Shown here piece by piece: positions 54,776-64,000 of a DNA stretch of 64,000 bases (within the stretch, counting starts at the first letter, position 1; each line of letters opens with the position of its first letter). Both the position numbers and the translations under genes were made by a program. Source of the DNA: Bedellia somnulentella (taxonomy: Eukaryota; Arthropoda; Insecta; Lepidoptera; Bedelliidae); the NCBI GenBank assembly GCA_963576735.1, contig OY755173.1, positions 9,518,873 through 9,582,872 on the forward strand. Reading direction: 5' to 3'. The notes beneath the pieces are model-generated. The model had not been told where the DNA came from, made no database searches, and was given only the letters and a program-made list of their open reading frames with translations.

Positions 54776-56500
54776 ATTTTTTTATTTTATTTATTTAAAG
54801 ACTCACAGACAGAGGACTTGCAACAAAAGTAACAATAGTAAATCTAAATAACTATCCTGCACGTTGCAGTCTCTATAAAAAGTGAGTACAGCTTGCATAC
54901 AAAATTATTATAAAGCTATAAATATGATTTTAACAACAAAAAAAATATATGTATATATAAGACAAACATAAAATAACAGTAAAATAAAATAAGATTAGTA
55001 ACAATTTCAAAAATTACTGTCCATGTTAAAAGACTTAACAAAACTAATAGGGGCATGAAAAATATCGAAGCTTTCTTGGTGACGGTTGTAGGTGTTCTGA
55101 ATACGCGTCATAGGAGCCTGCGTACCTATGTTCGTACGGAAAGGTAAGGAATTAAATGACTTGCGATTCGACAATCTTGAAGCCTGGCGTGGTACGCGCA
55201 AAAAGATTCTACCTAACAACGTTTCCGAGTCGATCTTACCATTAACAAGCTTAGAAAGAAAAATAAGATCGTTTCTAGTTCTCCGATTTTTGAGTGTTTC
55301 AAGGCGGTAGTGTTCAAGTCGAGCAGCGTACGAAACCAAAGACTTACTCTTACAGTCGGCATAGGCGAGGTGGTAGCAGAAACGTTTCTGAACACGCTCG
55401 ATGCGGTTCTCATGCACCGCGTACCTAGGGTTCCAGACTGTGCTACAGTATTCCAGTGCACTACGCACGTAAGCATTATACAGAATAATCAGCACGTGTG
55501 GGGAGCGGAAGACCTTCGCCTTCCGAATCACAAAACCCAGCGATTTACTGCCTTTCTTTACTACAGTATCAATATGGTGACGGAAACTGACGGCGCTATC
55601 GAAGTGAACACCTAGGTCTTTAATTACGTGTACCTGCTCCAGCTCAACGCCATTTATTTTATATAAGGGACATGACGGTGTGTGCTTTCTAGTGAAATTT
55701 ATCGAGAAGCACTTAGAGGTATTAACAGACATACCATTCATGTCACACCACGAGGAAATTCTGTTAAGGTCTTCCTGAAGTAGTTTGCCATCGACATCAC
55801 TCACTATCTCTTTATACATCTTAAGATCGTCTGCGTAAAGGAGAACCTTAGAATTCTTCACCGATTCCTGCAAGTCAATCACAAATATGACGAAGAATAG
55901 CGGCCCGAGATGGGAACCCTGGGGAACACCGGATGAAATCGTAAGCTTGTCCGACTTGTGACCACTGCATACTACCATTTGGCTACGGTTTCTTAAGTAG
56001 CTTTCGCACCACCGCAAAAGTGAACCATGGATACCCATGTGGGAAAGCTTTTTTGCGAGGAGTCCGTGGTCAACAACATCAAAAGCCTTTGCGAAGTCTG
56101 TGTATACGGCGTGTACCTCTTTGTTAGCGTCAAGAGACAACATTAAATCGTCTGAGAAAACAGTAAGGTTGGTACTTGTTGACCTCTTTGTCAAGAAACC
56201 GTGTTGTTCATGAGACAGTAGATTTTTTACCTGCCAATATAACCGTTTTTGAACCAGTGATTCGAAGAGTTTCCCAAATGTAGACAGAATAGATATAGGG
56301 CGGTATTTTTCCACATCGCCTAAGTCATTTGTTTTCGGTATAGGCACAATTCGGGCTAACTTCCAATTGCAAGGAAATTGGCCAAGTTGCAAGGATTTGT
56401 TAAATATTATAGCCAGGGGAATCGCTAAGCTTTTGGCACATCTTTTCGCGAAAAGAGGCGGAATATCATCAGGGCCTGCTCCCTTAAGTTGGAGGATGTT
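54775..56500 (-). mobile_element. 5'-truncated CR1-like LINE
   Basis: The minus-strand LINE has its T-rich 3' tail at 54766-54800. The 5' break is near 56500, inside the host element ORF (APDNIL on one side, SCKCSKGC on the other). It contains one long uninterrupted RT frame and is a fairly recent-looking insertion. Confidence 0.8.
55007..56392 (-). CDS. LINE reverse transcriptase, 5'-truncated
   Basis: This is the RT part of a CR1-like ORF2, used for target-primed reverse transcription. The frame is open for 461 residues from Met and extends upstream to about 56500 (GAGPDDIPPLFAKRCAKSL). Motifs in order are KYRPISILSTFGKLFE, YTDFAKAFDVVDHGLL, SSGVPQGSHLGPLFFVIF, LLYADDLKMY and VHVIKDLGVHFDS, then the C-terminal NRIERVQKRF. 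Catalytic Asp residues are intact. The endonuclease is missing, so it cannot act alone. Stop at 55007-55009. Confidence 0.88.
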   Translation of the reverse strand: MQLGQFPCNWKLARIVPIPKTNDLGDVEKYRPISILSTFGKLFESLVQKRLYWQVKNLLSHEQHGFLTKRSTSTNLTVFSDDLMLSLDANKEVHAVYTDFAKAFDVVDHGLLAKKLSHMGIHGSLLRWCESYLRNRSQMVVCSGHKSDKLTISSGVPQGSHLGPLFFVIFVIDLQESVKNSKVLLYADDLKMYKEIVSDVDGKLLQEDLNRISSWCDMNGMSVNTSKCFSINFTRKHTPSCPLYKINGVELEQVHVIKDLGVHFDSAVSFRHHIDTVVKKGSKSLGFVIRKAKVFRSPHVLIILYNAYVRSALEYCSTVWNPRYAVHENRIERVQKRFCYHLAYADCKSKSLVSYAARLEHYRLETLKNRRTRNDLIFLSKLVNGKIDSETLLGRIFLRVPRQASRLSNRKSFNSLPFRTNIGTQAPMTRIQNTYNRHQESFDIFHAPISFVKSFNMDSNF

Positions 56501-56986
56501 ATCTGGCGCAGCATTCGTTGTGGGGATTGGTAGTACCCCTCGCGTGGTTAGGCTCCAACCCCGAACTGATGAGCGAAGTTCATTACCTAACCACGCTTGA
56601 TTTGCTTGCGTCCTTGATTTGCTGAGGAGTAGCGTTTGATGTAAAAAACGGAGCCACTACTGCAGAGAGGGCGGTATTCTTCATATAGGTGCTGCAAATT
56701 TTGTTCTTCCCCAATCCATACGGTGCTGACTAAAAGTATATCTTTGGGAGGAAAGGAACAGGAACTTGGTGAGTAGAGGACACTAGGACCACCACATCTT
56801 CCACTTTTATGAAAATAGATGTTCTTTATGAACATACCCAATCCGTCAACAGAATAAGTATGTCCACATCTTCAACAATAATAATGACGCTGTCGAATTC
56901 GCTAGCTTTGGATATGGCGGTGTTGACGATCAACACGTCGGCGTCTTCATGTGCTTGCTTCACTTCGATACTAGATCACACTGAAT
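56500..56986 (-). pseudogene. CXC-type protein, N-terminal pieces
   Basis: From about 56970 the frame reads EVKQAHEDADVLIVNTAI, then ASEFDSVIIIVEDVDILILL, then breaks near 56850 and continues KNIYFHKSGRCGGPSVLYS. After a further shift it reads AWLGNELRSSVRGWSL and IPTTNAAPDNIL up to the LINE. WLGNEL, GW and PDN-L match the order in the 15749 copy. The acidic EDADVLI and VEDVDILILL pattern resembles metal-binding motifs of PIN/FEN-like nucleases; this is inference. Deletions have removed the middle of the protein. Confidence 0.5.
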
Positions 56987-57424
56987 TTCGGAAATAAACT
57001 ATTTCTGCGAAGCGCCATATCTCAGTAAGGAATTGACATACAGACATATGTGAGTACTCAAATTGTAGATAATTTCACGTACTACAAAATGTTTCTGAAC
57101 GCTTTTGTCGTAGGATGTAAAGAAAAAAGGTGATTGACGAAAAACTGACGAAAGGTCGAGATTTTTGCAGTTCTCCCCCCGCTCCTCTTTTTGCACAGGG
57201 TCCTCGAGGTCCAAAACTTGACAAAATGTTAATTAACCATACTTGAACAACATCTCCAAGTTTCATTAAATTCCGACCTTTTTCTACCCAACTCCACTTC
57301 TTGCGACTTGTCGACCGGACTAAAAGACAGATTTTAGTTTTAGAATGTTTGAATTTCTTCGTATTGCGCTTCAGAAATCCCAACATCATTAACATCATTG
57401 CTGATTTTTTAACAATTGTATCTA

Positions 57425-58355
57425 TGTGAGTAATTGATTTAGAGAAGGCGTATGATAGGGTGGTAAGCTTATACGTGCATTGGTATCACTCTATGAAGAT
57501 TCTAGTGCATGTGAAAGAGCAAACGGGGAAAACACTGACTGGTTCGTAATCCCTAGGGATGTCCGACAGGGATGTGTAGCTTCTCCGTGGCTCTGCAATT
57601 TGTTCATGGATGACTGTTTGACCGAGTTGCGTGAAAGTTATAATGGACTAAGAATGGGTGGATTCATCATTAAATGCCTCTTGTATGCTGACGATCAAGT
57701 GCTACTTGCATCATCTGCAGAAGAGTTGCAAGAGATGATGAATATTGCATGTGAGTCTTTTGTAAGAAAGGGAATGAGGGTGAATGTGGATGAAACCAAA
57801 TCGATGGTTTTTGAGAGACAGGAAGATGTGACAGAATGCGTGATTGCGATTGATGGTAAGGATGTGAAACAGGTGAAGGAGTTTGTACATCTCGGAAGTT
57901 TGTTTACAAGGGATAGAAAATGTGATGAAGATATTGTAAGAAGAGTGCATAAGTGTAATGCGGTAAATGGAGAAATGAATAGCCTAATGACCAGTCAATC
58001 GTTGTATGAAAAGGCTCTAATGGCTGAGCATGATGCTGTTCTTGTACCTACGCTTATGTGTGGAAGCGAATGTTGATTTTGGTAGAAGAAGCATGAGAGC
58101 AGAGTGAATGCAGTAGAGATAGGGCCCCTCAGAAAAAAATGTAATGTTAGATTATGTGACCGAGTGAGAAATAGTGTTATTTGTGATAAGCGTGGTGTGA
58201 AAGATGATATTGTAAGAAAGATAGAAAAAGGAATGTTCAGATGGTTTGGGTACATATAGAGGATGGATGATAGTAAATTGGTAATAGGGATCTATAGAGC
58301 TAGTGTGGATGGTAATGTTAGACAAGGACGACCACGGAGAACACACTTGGACCAA
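57425..58355 (+). pseudogene. RTE LINE reverse transcriptase, main fragment
   Basis: It opens with DLEKAYDR near 57437, then VRQGCVASPWLCNLFMDDCL, GGFIIKCLLYADDQVLLASS, RKGMRVNVDETKSMVFERQE and FVHLGSLFTRDRKCDEDIVR, to PTLMCGSEC. A stop at about 58074 and a frameshift follow; the C-terminal GRPRRTHLDQ is reached at 58355. The YADD box is intact. The 5' end is missing. A SINE array with a 13-bp target duplication interrupts it. Confidence 0.88.
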
Positions 58356-59478
58356 TAAATAAAGAATAAATAAAGGAAAGAAAAATTTCGACACAGGCGG
58401 GAATCGAACCCGCGACCTCGGGTATACGCCCCGACGCTCTGCCAACTGAGCCACCGTGTCAATTGGCTGCCAGTGCGAAATTCTTCTATCCTTTATTTCT
58501 TTTACACGTTTAAGTAGTGTTTGCGTTTCCTACCTCCGAATTTTAACTAATTCGGAAGGCCACTTGTCTACCTTTTTAGATAGAATGCAAATGTTGAAAA
58601 CGCCTAACTATCACATAAATCAAATCTTTTTGTTCATGAAAACCTCATGTGGGGATTATTACTAATAAATAAAGAATAAATAAAGGAAAGAAAAATTTTT
58701 TCGACACAGGCGGGAATCGAACCCGCGACCTCGGGTATACGCCCCGACGCTCTGCCAACTGAGCCACCGTTTCAATTGGCTGCCAGTGCGAAATTCTTCT
58801 ATCCTTTATTTCTTTTACACGTTTAAGTAGTGTTTGCGTTTCGACACAGGCGGAAATCGAAGTTTTCAACATTTGCATTCTATCTGAAAAGGTAGACAAG
58901 TGGCCTTTCGAATTAGTTAAAATTCGGAGGTAGGAAACGCAAACACTACTTAAACGTGTAAAAGAAATAAAGGATAGAAGAATTTCGCACTGGCAGCCAA
59001 TTGACACGGTGGCTCAGTTGGCAGAGCGTCGGGGCGTATACCCGAGGTCGCGGGTTCGATTCCCGCCTGTGTCGAAATTTTTCTTTCCTTTATTTATTCT
59101 TTATTTATTAGTAATAATCCCCACATGAGGTTTTCATGAACAAAAAGATTTGAATTATGTGATAGTTAGGCGTTTTCAACATTTGCATTCTATCTGAAAA
59201 GGTAGACAAGTGGCCTTCCGAATTAGTTAAAATTCGGAGGTAGGAAACGCAAACACTACTTAAACGTGTAAAAGAAATAAAGGATAGAAGAATTTCGCAC
59301 TGGCAGCCAATTGACACGGTGGCTCAGTTGGCAGAGCGTCGGGGCGTATACCCGAGGTCGCGGGTCGATTCCCGCCTGTGTCGAAATTTTTCTTTCCTTT
59401 ATTTATTCTTTATTTATTAGTAATAATCCCCACATGAGGTTTTCATGAACAAAAAGATTAAAATTACACTTGGACCAA
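58343..59478. mobile_element. Inverted tRNA-derived SINE array in RTE, 13-bp TSD
   Basis: ACACTTGGACCAA occurs at 58343-58355 and 59466-59478 and bounds the array. The first half has two units with the tRNA-like part on minus (58390-58460, 58703-58773). The second half has two on plus (59003-59073, 59313-59382). The unit period is about 302-313 bp. The halves are reverse complements over roughly 500 bp and meet near 58843-58860. One pair of target duplications shows a single insertion event. Confidence 0.85.
59003..59073 (+). ncRNA. tRNA-like head of SINE, best-preserved copy
   Basis: 71 nt fold as a full cloverleaf: acceptor GACACGG with CTGTGTC, D arm GCTC/GAGC, anticodon arm TCGGG/CCCGA with loop GCGTATA, T arm GCGGG-TTCGATT-CCCGC. 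A box TGGCTCAGTTGG and B box GGTTCGATTCC are intact, so Pol III transcription is plausible. The anticodon position reads GTA (Tyr-like), but base 33 is C rather than T, and the sequence is embedded in a repeat. It is a SINE head and not a working tRNA gene. Confidence 0.75.
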
Positions 59479-59652
59479 ATTGAGAGTGTGCTAAAAAAGG
59501 TAGGCGTCCGTAGTATGAAGAATAAAAGAGCATGTATGAAAAGATTGATGGATGTAAACGAAGCTAGTGAGGTTTGCCTGGATCGTACGAAGTGGCGATC
59601 GATAGTCTCTGCCTACCCCAATGGGAACTAATTGCGTGAGTATATTATGTAT
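59466..59652 (+). pseudogene. RTE LINE, C-terminal end and tail
   Basis: It continues the RTE frame after the SINE array: LDQIESVLKKVGVRSMKNKR, KRLMDVNEASEVCLDRTKW and RSIVSAYPNGN, then stop. The DNA tail GTGAGTATATTATGTATGT follows. This is the reference 3' end for the RTE remnants at 7322 and 43685 and for the SINE tail comparison. Confidence 0.85.
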
Positions 59653-59699
59653 GTTAGTTTATGGTATTAAGCAAAAGAGTCGGCTTTCTTTTTAAGAAA

Positions 59700-59840
59700 T
59701 ATATCTAGTGGCTGGGGATCCATTACCAAAAGCCCTAAATTCATCTATTTCAAACTCAACTTCCTGAAGAATCTAGGGAATTTCTAATTTAGAAACTCTG
59801 GCTACCCCTTTTTGGCATTTTATCCGATATTTATGTATGT
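59700..59840 (+). repeat. RTE-tailed SINE, diverged 3' part
   Basis: GGGATCCATTACCAAAAGCC, CAAACTCAACTTCCTGAAG and CTCTGGCTACCCCTTTTTGG are in family order. The 5' third is missing. Confidence 0.55.
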
Positions 59841-60439
59841 ACGTAATACATAAATATCGGCTTAAATGCAAATGGTAATGGATCCCCAGATTGGATTGGA
59901 TGCCAATTTTACCCGATATTTATGTATGTACGTATGTAAATATATTGAATAATATCTGGACTTGCAAGTCATACATTTATTTATAGAAAGAAAATGCCGC
60001 GCCGGATTTTGATACTGACACTATAGATTTGCTGAACAGCATTTGAAAATTGTGAATGAAAATGACTCAGTCAGTTCAATTCATTGATCTGTATACTAAT
60101 GGATAAGAAGTATATGTACTGTATAAATTAAGTTATTTTGTATTTTAATGGCCAAGCAAATTTGTATAGCTTTCTCTTTTTATAAATGCAAACTGCAGAA
60201 ATGCGGAATATATATATATAATAATGAATAGAAAATCTTAAAAACATGTACAATAGTTTTTAAAATTTTCTTGTAATAAAGTTTTTTTTTTTAATTTAAT
60301 TTAATTTGCAACAGTTTAATAACGATTCAGTGAGGTAATGTTTTCAATCGTCTAGACCCGGATTGGTACCATGATGAGGATATCAGAGTCTGATGATAAG
60401 ATCCTGGAAAAATCGAGAGGAGCCCTCAAATTTTATAGG
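59841..60439. other. AT-rich stretch with short repeats
   Basis: CCCGATATTTATGTATGTACG occurs near 59820 and 59912, partly in both orientations. GATCCTGGAAAAATCGAGAG at about 60400 resembles ATCCCAGGAAATCGAGGGG at 60689. No gene is recognised. Confidence 0.4.
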
Positions 60440-60810
60440 CACATGTACCGCGTTTTACATATTTTCTGAAGTTATATTCGCATTTGCTTCTGGAAATCAT
60501 AATGAGCTGATGATTGAAGGTGTACGTCCTCAATCACTAGGAGTTAGAAAATAGTTCTATTAACATTAATATATAGATTTATACTCCTCTTCGTAGCTTT
60601 TATCGAGGGAAGTACAGGTTTGCTAAACATTTCTTTTGTTATGTTATTGATGCCGAGAAAGTACCATGAGACCAGGATCTGATGATGGCATCCCAGGAAA
60701 TCGAGGGGAATGTCGAAACTCACAATCATGTGACAGTTTATTTTGAATGTTTTGTTCATGAAAACCTGATGTGGGGATTATTTCTACTAAATAAAGGTAA
60801 GAAAAATTTC

Positions 60811-60882
60811 GACACAGGCGGGAATCGAACCCGCGACCTCGGGTATACAACCCCGTCGCTCTGCAAATTGAGCTACCGTGTC
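60811..60882 (-). ncRNA. tRNA-like head of SINE in the left arm
   Basis: It matches the 59003 copy (GGGAATCGAACCCGCGACCT, GAGCTACCGTGTC) with changes in the anticodon arm (GTATACAACCCCGTCG). It is a SINE head. Confidence 0.65.
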
Positions 60883-60989
60883 AATGGCTGCCAGTGCGAA
60901 GTTCTTTACACTTTTTAAGAAGAGTTTGCGTTCCCTACTACTTAATAATTTGTAAAAAATTCGGAGGTAGGGTACGTTTTCATTAATAT

Positions 60990-62376
60990 AATAATAATAT
61001 TCTTTATTTCGCACAACAAGGTACATAACATACAACATACAATGGTTAGTAAGAAGACTTAAGACTATTTTTAGTAAACTATATGTATGATACAAAAAAA
61101 AAGACAATAAAAAAAAAAATACAACACAATTAAAAAAAAAAACAACACAATTAAAAAATTTATAACAAGCAATAATTATTTACATTATAAACAAACAGGC
61201 TACCTGATATTATGCACAATGCTAACAGACACACGGACTAGAACTTCCTTTGAGGACGTTTAACTGGGGCGTGCATTTTCATCCAGTGCTCCTGAAGGGT
61301 GCCCTGGATTCGGTCCGCCACGGTCCTTAGGAGGCTGTTGTTGCTGTCGCGCACCCGCCGCCACAGGGATGCCGTCCGCTTGCGCAGGATGGTGGCGAAG
61401 CCGTCCGTGCGCGCTTCGGCAAACATACCGGAGGCGCTGCAGTAGCGCGGCAGCCCCAACAGCATCCTGAAGCCGTTATTATACTGGACGCGAAGGGCGC
61501 TGAGAGCCCCCTGTGTGCAGCCGGCCCACAGGCTGCAAGTGTACAGTGACTGACAGTATGATTTAAAAAGTGTCACCTTAACGTCTTTTGTCACCTAGCA
61601 AACCTGCGAACCAACATATTACACCGGACTGCCAGCGCCCTCCGCTCCCTTTCCACATCCTCATCATCTTTCAGGCCTTCAGTGACCCAGTGTCCTAAAT
61701 ATTTGACCTTTGACACTCGCTTGAGTGCCAAGCCTCCAAGCACAACATTTGGCGAGTTGTAGGTTTTACAGCCTGCCTTAAAAACTAACAATTCACTCTT
61801 AGTGGGGTTATACTTCAGACCGTGTGCCTCAACATAGCCCTCACACTTTTTTAAAAGTACCCTTAGCCCTCTTATCGATGGGCTCAGCAGCACCATGTCA
61901 TCGGCGTAGCTAATGTTGTTAATCATAGTTCCACCAACAGAGCAGCCCATCATGGTGCTGCTGAGCTCACCGATCAGTCGGTTTATATACAGCGAAAATA
62001 GCGTAGTCGACGTGACTCCACCCTGTCGAACGCCACAATCCAGGGAATAAGAAGACGACAGAGACCCCGCCCACCTGACGTTATTAGTCTGGTTTTTATA
62101 CCAGAACTGCAAGAGTAGTATAAGTTCTACTGGGAGGGTGGTCTCGTGTCTCAGCTTATCCCACAACCTCTCATATGACACAAGGTCGAAAGCTTTGGAA
62201 AGGTCGAGGAAGCAGGCGAAGACAGGCGTCCGCCTGTCAGTGTAATGCTGGACGGTATGCTTGAGACACGCTATGGCCGACTCGGTCGATAGACCGGGTC
62301 TAAACCCGAACTGAGCGTCATGCAGCTTCGTATGCTTTCTAAGCCGTTGGTCAAGCAGACAATCCAGCACCCTACC
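60990..62376 (-). mobile_element. 5'-truncated CR1-like LINE
   Basis: The 3' UTR (60990-61237) has ATTCTTTATTTCGCACAACA and A-rich runs. The coding part reaches 62370, where the sequence meets the right arm of the inverted repeat. It is related to the copies at 27430 and 33640. Confidence 0.8.
61238..62370 (-). pseudogene. CR1-like LINE reverse transcriptase with one frameshift
   Basis: The first frame (62370-61591) reads LHDAQFGFRPGLSTESAIAC, ACFLDLSKAFDLVSYERLWD, GVRQGGVTSTTLFSLYI and ISYADDMVLLSPSIRGL, to LVRRFAR. The second (61594-61238) reads TKDVKVTLFKSYC, CSASGMFAEARTDGFATIL and VADRIQGTLQEHW. The 33783 copy reads RRFARCSKEVK at this point, so a one-base loss in the Cys codon near 61596 explains the shift. 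The catalytic Asp residues are intact and the 5' part is missing. Confidence 0.87.
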
Positions 62377-62574
62377 AACAACAACTTAACATTCAAACCT
62401 ACTAACATTAACTAAAACATTCAAATTATGTGATAGTTAGGCGTTCTCAACATTTGCATTCTATCTGAGGAGGTAGATAAGTGGCCTTCCTAATTGTAAA
62501 AAAGTCGGAGGTAAACACTACTTAAAATGTGTGAAAGAAATAATGGATAGAAGAATTTCGCACTGGCAGCCATG

Positions 62575-62646
62575 GACACGGTAGCTCAATTGGCAGAGCG
62601 ACGTTGGCGTATACCCGAGGTCGCGGGTTCGATTTCCGCCTGTGTC
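62575..62646 (+). ncRNA. tRNA-like head of SINE in the right arm
   Basis: GACACGGTAGCTCAATTGGC (A box) and GCGGGTTCGATTTCC (B box) are present with anticodon-arm text GACGTTGGCGTATACCC. It is the inverted partner of 60811-60882. Confidence 0.65.
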
Positions 62647-63021
62647 GAAATTTTTCTTACCTTTATTTATTAGAAATAATCCCCACATCAGGTTTTCATA
62701 AACAAAAACATTCAAAATAAACTGTCACATGATTGAGAGTTTCGACAGTCCCCTCGATTTCCTGGGATGCCATCATCAGATCCCGGTCTCACGGTACTTT
62801 CTCGGCATCAATAACATAACAAAAGAAATGCTTAGTAAACCTGTACTTCACTCCATAAAAGCTACAAAGAGGAGTATAAATCTATATATTAATGTTGATA
62901 GAACTATTTTCTAACTCCTAGTGATTGAGGACCTACACCTTCCATCATCAGCTCATTATGATTTCCAGAAGCAAATGCCAATATAACTTCAGAAAATATG
63001 TAAAACGCGGTACATGTGCCC

Positions 63022-63175
63022 ATATGACTTTGAATTCTTAAAAGAATTGAATACCTGTGTGAATCTTGGTCTACTAATGAAATAATATCTTTTAACAAAA
63101 CCATAGTTTACTCTACCTGTACGATTTAAATTAACAAAACATTTAACATCTATTATTTTTATTTACCTACATATA
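63022..63175. other. AT-rich spacer
   Basis: Short AT-rich spacer between the inverted-repeat arm and a Helitron end. Nothing is recognised. Confidence 0.5.
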
Positions 63176-63300
63176 CTAGCTGACCCCTAGACAGACTTTG
63201 TGTTGTCAAAACTATGCATACGAAACGCTAGGTAAATATGGAAATTAGACCAAAACAAGAAAATGTTAGTCGGTTACTTATTATCCCCAAAAGGGACAGT
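63176..63300 (-). mobile_element. Helitron 3'-end fragment
   Basis: On the minus strand GTCTAGGGGTCAG-CTAG before T matches the 3' end of the 3187/14885/39647 family. The 5' end is not found and the right edge is approximate. Confidence 0.5.
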
Positions 63301-63367
63301 CAGAACTTTACAAATGGTTCTTGTGTTTTTTTATTTTTTAAATATATAAGCTGGCTATATATATTGG

Positions 63368-63604
63368 CTGTGTAGTGTCGGCTTAGAATAACACTACCCG
63401 TGGGTGATCGTAAGAGGCGACTAAGGGTATAAGGGCTTTTAAAGTGATTTTTGGGCGATGTGGTTGGAGACCCGTTACCAAAAACATTTATTATTATCAT
63501 CTTTTCCCCAATCAACTTCCAAAAGTGGCTGAGGAATTTCTCATTCCAATGTTCTGGCTACCCCGTTCAGGTATTTGTAGCCGTGAGTATATGTATGTAT
63601 GTAT
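63368..63604 (+). repeat. RTE-tailed SINE copy
   Basis: A full copy from GTGTAGTGTCGGCTTAGAAT to GTGAGTATATGTATGTATGT, with a small deletion after CACTACC. Confidence 0.78.
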
Positions 63605-63704
63605 GTAAATATATAAACTCCTGATATCCACCGTCTTTACCCGAACACAAATGGTTTTCCACAAACAATGCATAAATGGCAAACATATTTTGAAATAAAT
63701 ATAT

Positions 63705-64000
63705 GTCGCAGGAAAATCGTCAAACTCGTTAACTTATAAGTTTCCTAGGAAACTTGTAAGTTGACGGAAATCCGTCAAACAGCAAAGGAATTTACATCTT
63801 ACCTGATAGGTTTTAGGAAACTTGTAAAATAACGAACTCACCTCAGGAAATTTGTAAGTGGAGATCATTTTTGACAAGTTTCCGAGTTTAAAATTCTGTA
63901 TTTTAGGAACTTTCCAAGTTTCCTGAATCCCGCTAGGAAAGTTGTCAATGCAGCGCTGACGGCGCGGACGGAGGGATGTTAGTGAATGCGGATTGGCTGG
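63705..64000. mobile_element. Palindrome-rich TIR element end, cut by window edge
   Basis: It starts GTCGCAGGAAAATCGTCAAA, like the element at 472. It contains the palindromes TTGACGGAAATCCGTCAA and AAGTTTCCTAGGAAACTTG. TAGGAAACTTGTAA-type words are repeated. The other end lies beyond the window. Confidence 0.5.

Larger units (their letters stand above)
53772..57322. mobile_element. Long-TIR element with CXC protein, split by a LINE
   Basis: The terminal inverted repeats are about 335 bp (53772-54104 and 56987-57322). They start TAGTCCGGTCGACA and share TTTTGGACCTCGAGGACCCT and CACATATGTCTGTATGTCAA. The flanks are AAA at 53769-53771 and 57323-57325, again a 3-bp duplication. The body carries a minus-strand ORF in pieces and a LINE at 54775-56500. 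It shares the TAGTCCGGTC end and CXC-type ORF with the 15307 element. I do not recognise a DDE transposase. Confidence 0.8.
60440..63021. repeat. Long inverted repeat around a LINE
   Basis: The left arm is about 60440-60975 and the right arm about 62400-63021. The arms are reverse complements over 500 bp or more, sharing GTACCGCGTTTTACATATTT, TCAATCACTAGGAGTTAG and a whole SINE type 1 head. The right arm retains about 60-90 bp of SINE sequence absent on the left. The 1.4-kb centre is a LINE. Confidence 0.8.

Noticed and set aside
58390..58460. Genuine tRNA gene cluster
   Set aside because: The cloverleaf is complete, but the units sit in long repeated sequences with a target duplication, position 33 is C, and many degraded copies exist. 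A SINE explains this better.
58356..59465. Inverted SINE array as only an assembly artefact
   Set aside because: The 13-bp target duplication and the restored RTE frame are hard to explain by a fold-back assembly error, though long reads are still desirable.

Overview
This window is repeat-rich nuclear DNA from an insect, almost certainly a moth or butterfly. The evidence is: AT-rich single-copy sequence; Helitron ends of the type common in Lepidoptera (5' TC-TATACTTATAATA or TC-CTATTAATATTATAA, 3' CTAG before T); non-LTR retrotransposons of Jockey, RTE and CR1-like types; a mariner with a D,D34D transposase; and the split exons of an insect fatty acyl-CoA reductase (FAR). I see no prokaryotic gene organisation, operon, CRISPR array or viral genome. 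Family names come from motif reading only, since no database search was possible.

Host gene. The one host gene I can support is a FAR on the minus strand, spanning about 19.3 to 41.0 kb. Its recognisable exons are at 40793-40977 (ATG at 40968, TGGTGFIG NAD-binding motif), 39106-39199, about 38718-38770, 31117-31186, 29647-29839, 28684-28867 and 19316-19694 (terminal FAR_C-like exon). The introns are packed with transposons, including a nearly intact 5-kb GC-rich Jockey element. The gene looks broken: about 150 residues, including the expected YxxxK active site, have no exon between 39106 and 38770; there is an in-frame TAA at 29777-29779; and one splice junction is out of phase.

Layout. 0-19 kb: SINEs, MITE-like inverted-repeat elements (472-1393, 4770-5465, 5650-6000, 11927-12493), Helitrons, a 216-bp tandem array (about 9.8-10.35 kb), a small TIR element carrying a CXC-protein fragment (15307-16031) and a 1.3-kb mariner (16594-17896). 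19-41 kb: the FAR locus with intronic elements. 41-57 kb: a TIR element (41812-42753); RTE and CR1-like LINE fragments; a CR1-like LINE (47.2-53.7 kb) split by a terminal-repeat insertion with tandem repeats and a 200-N gap; and a 3.5-kb TIR element (53772-57322) related to the 15.3-kb one, itself split by a LINE. 57-64 kb: an RTE LINE split by an inverted array of a tRNA-derived SINE with a 13-bp target-site duplication, a second long inverted repeat carrying the same SINE (60440-63021), and another TIR-type end at the window edge.

How the parts relate. Most of the window is a stack of nested insertions that can be put in order from their target duplications. A roughly 250-bp SINE with at least 15 copies shares its (TATG)n 3' tail with the RTE LINE, which suggests the LINE mobilises it. 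The most unusual signals are the TAGTCCGGTC-ended element family that encodes a CXC-tailed protein with an acidic nuclease-like motif, the repeated inverted arrangement of the tRNA-derived SINE, and an inverted internal segment between two copies of one terminal repeat.
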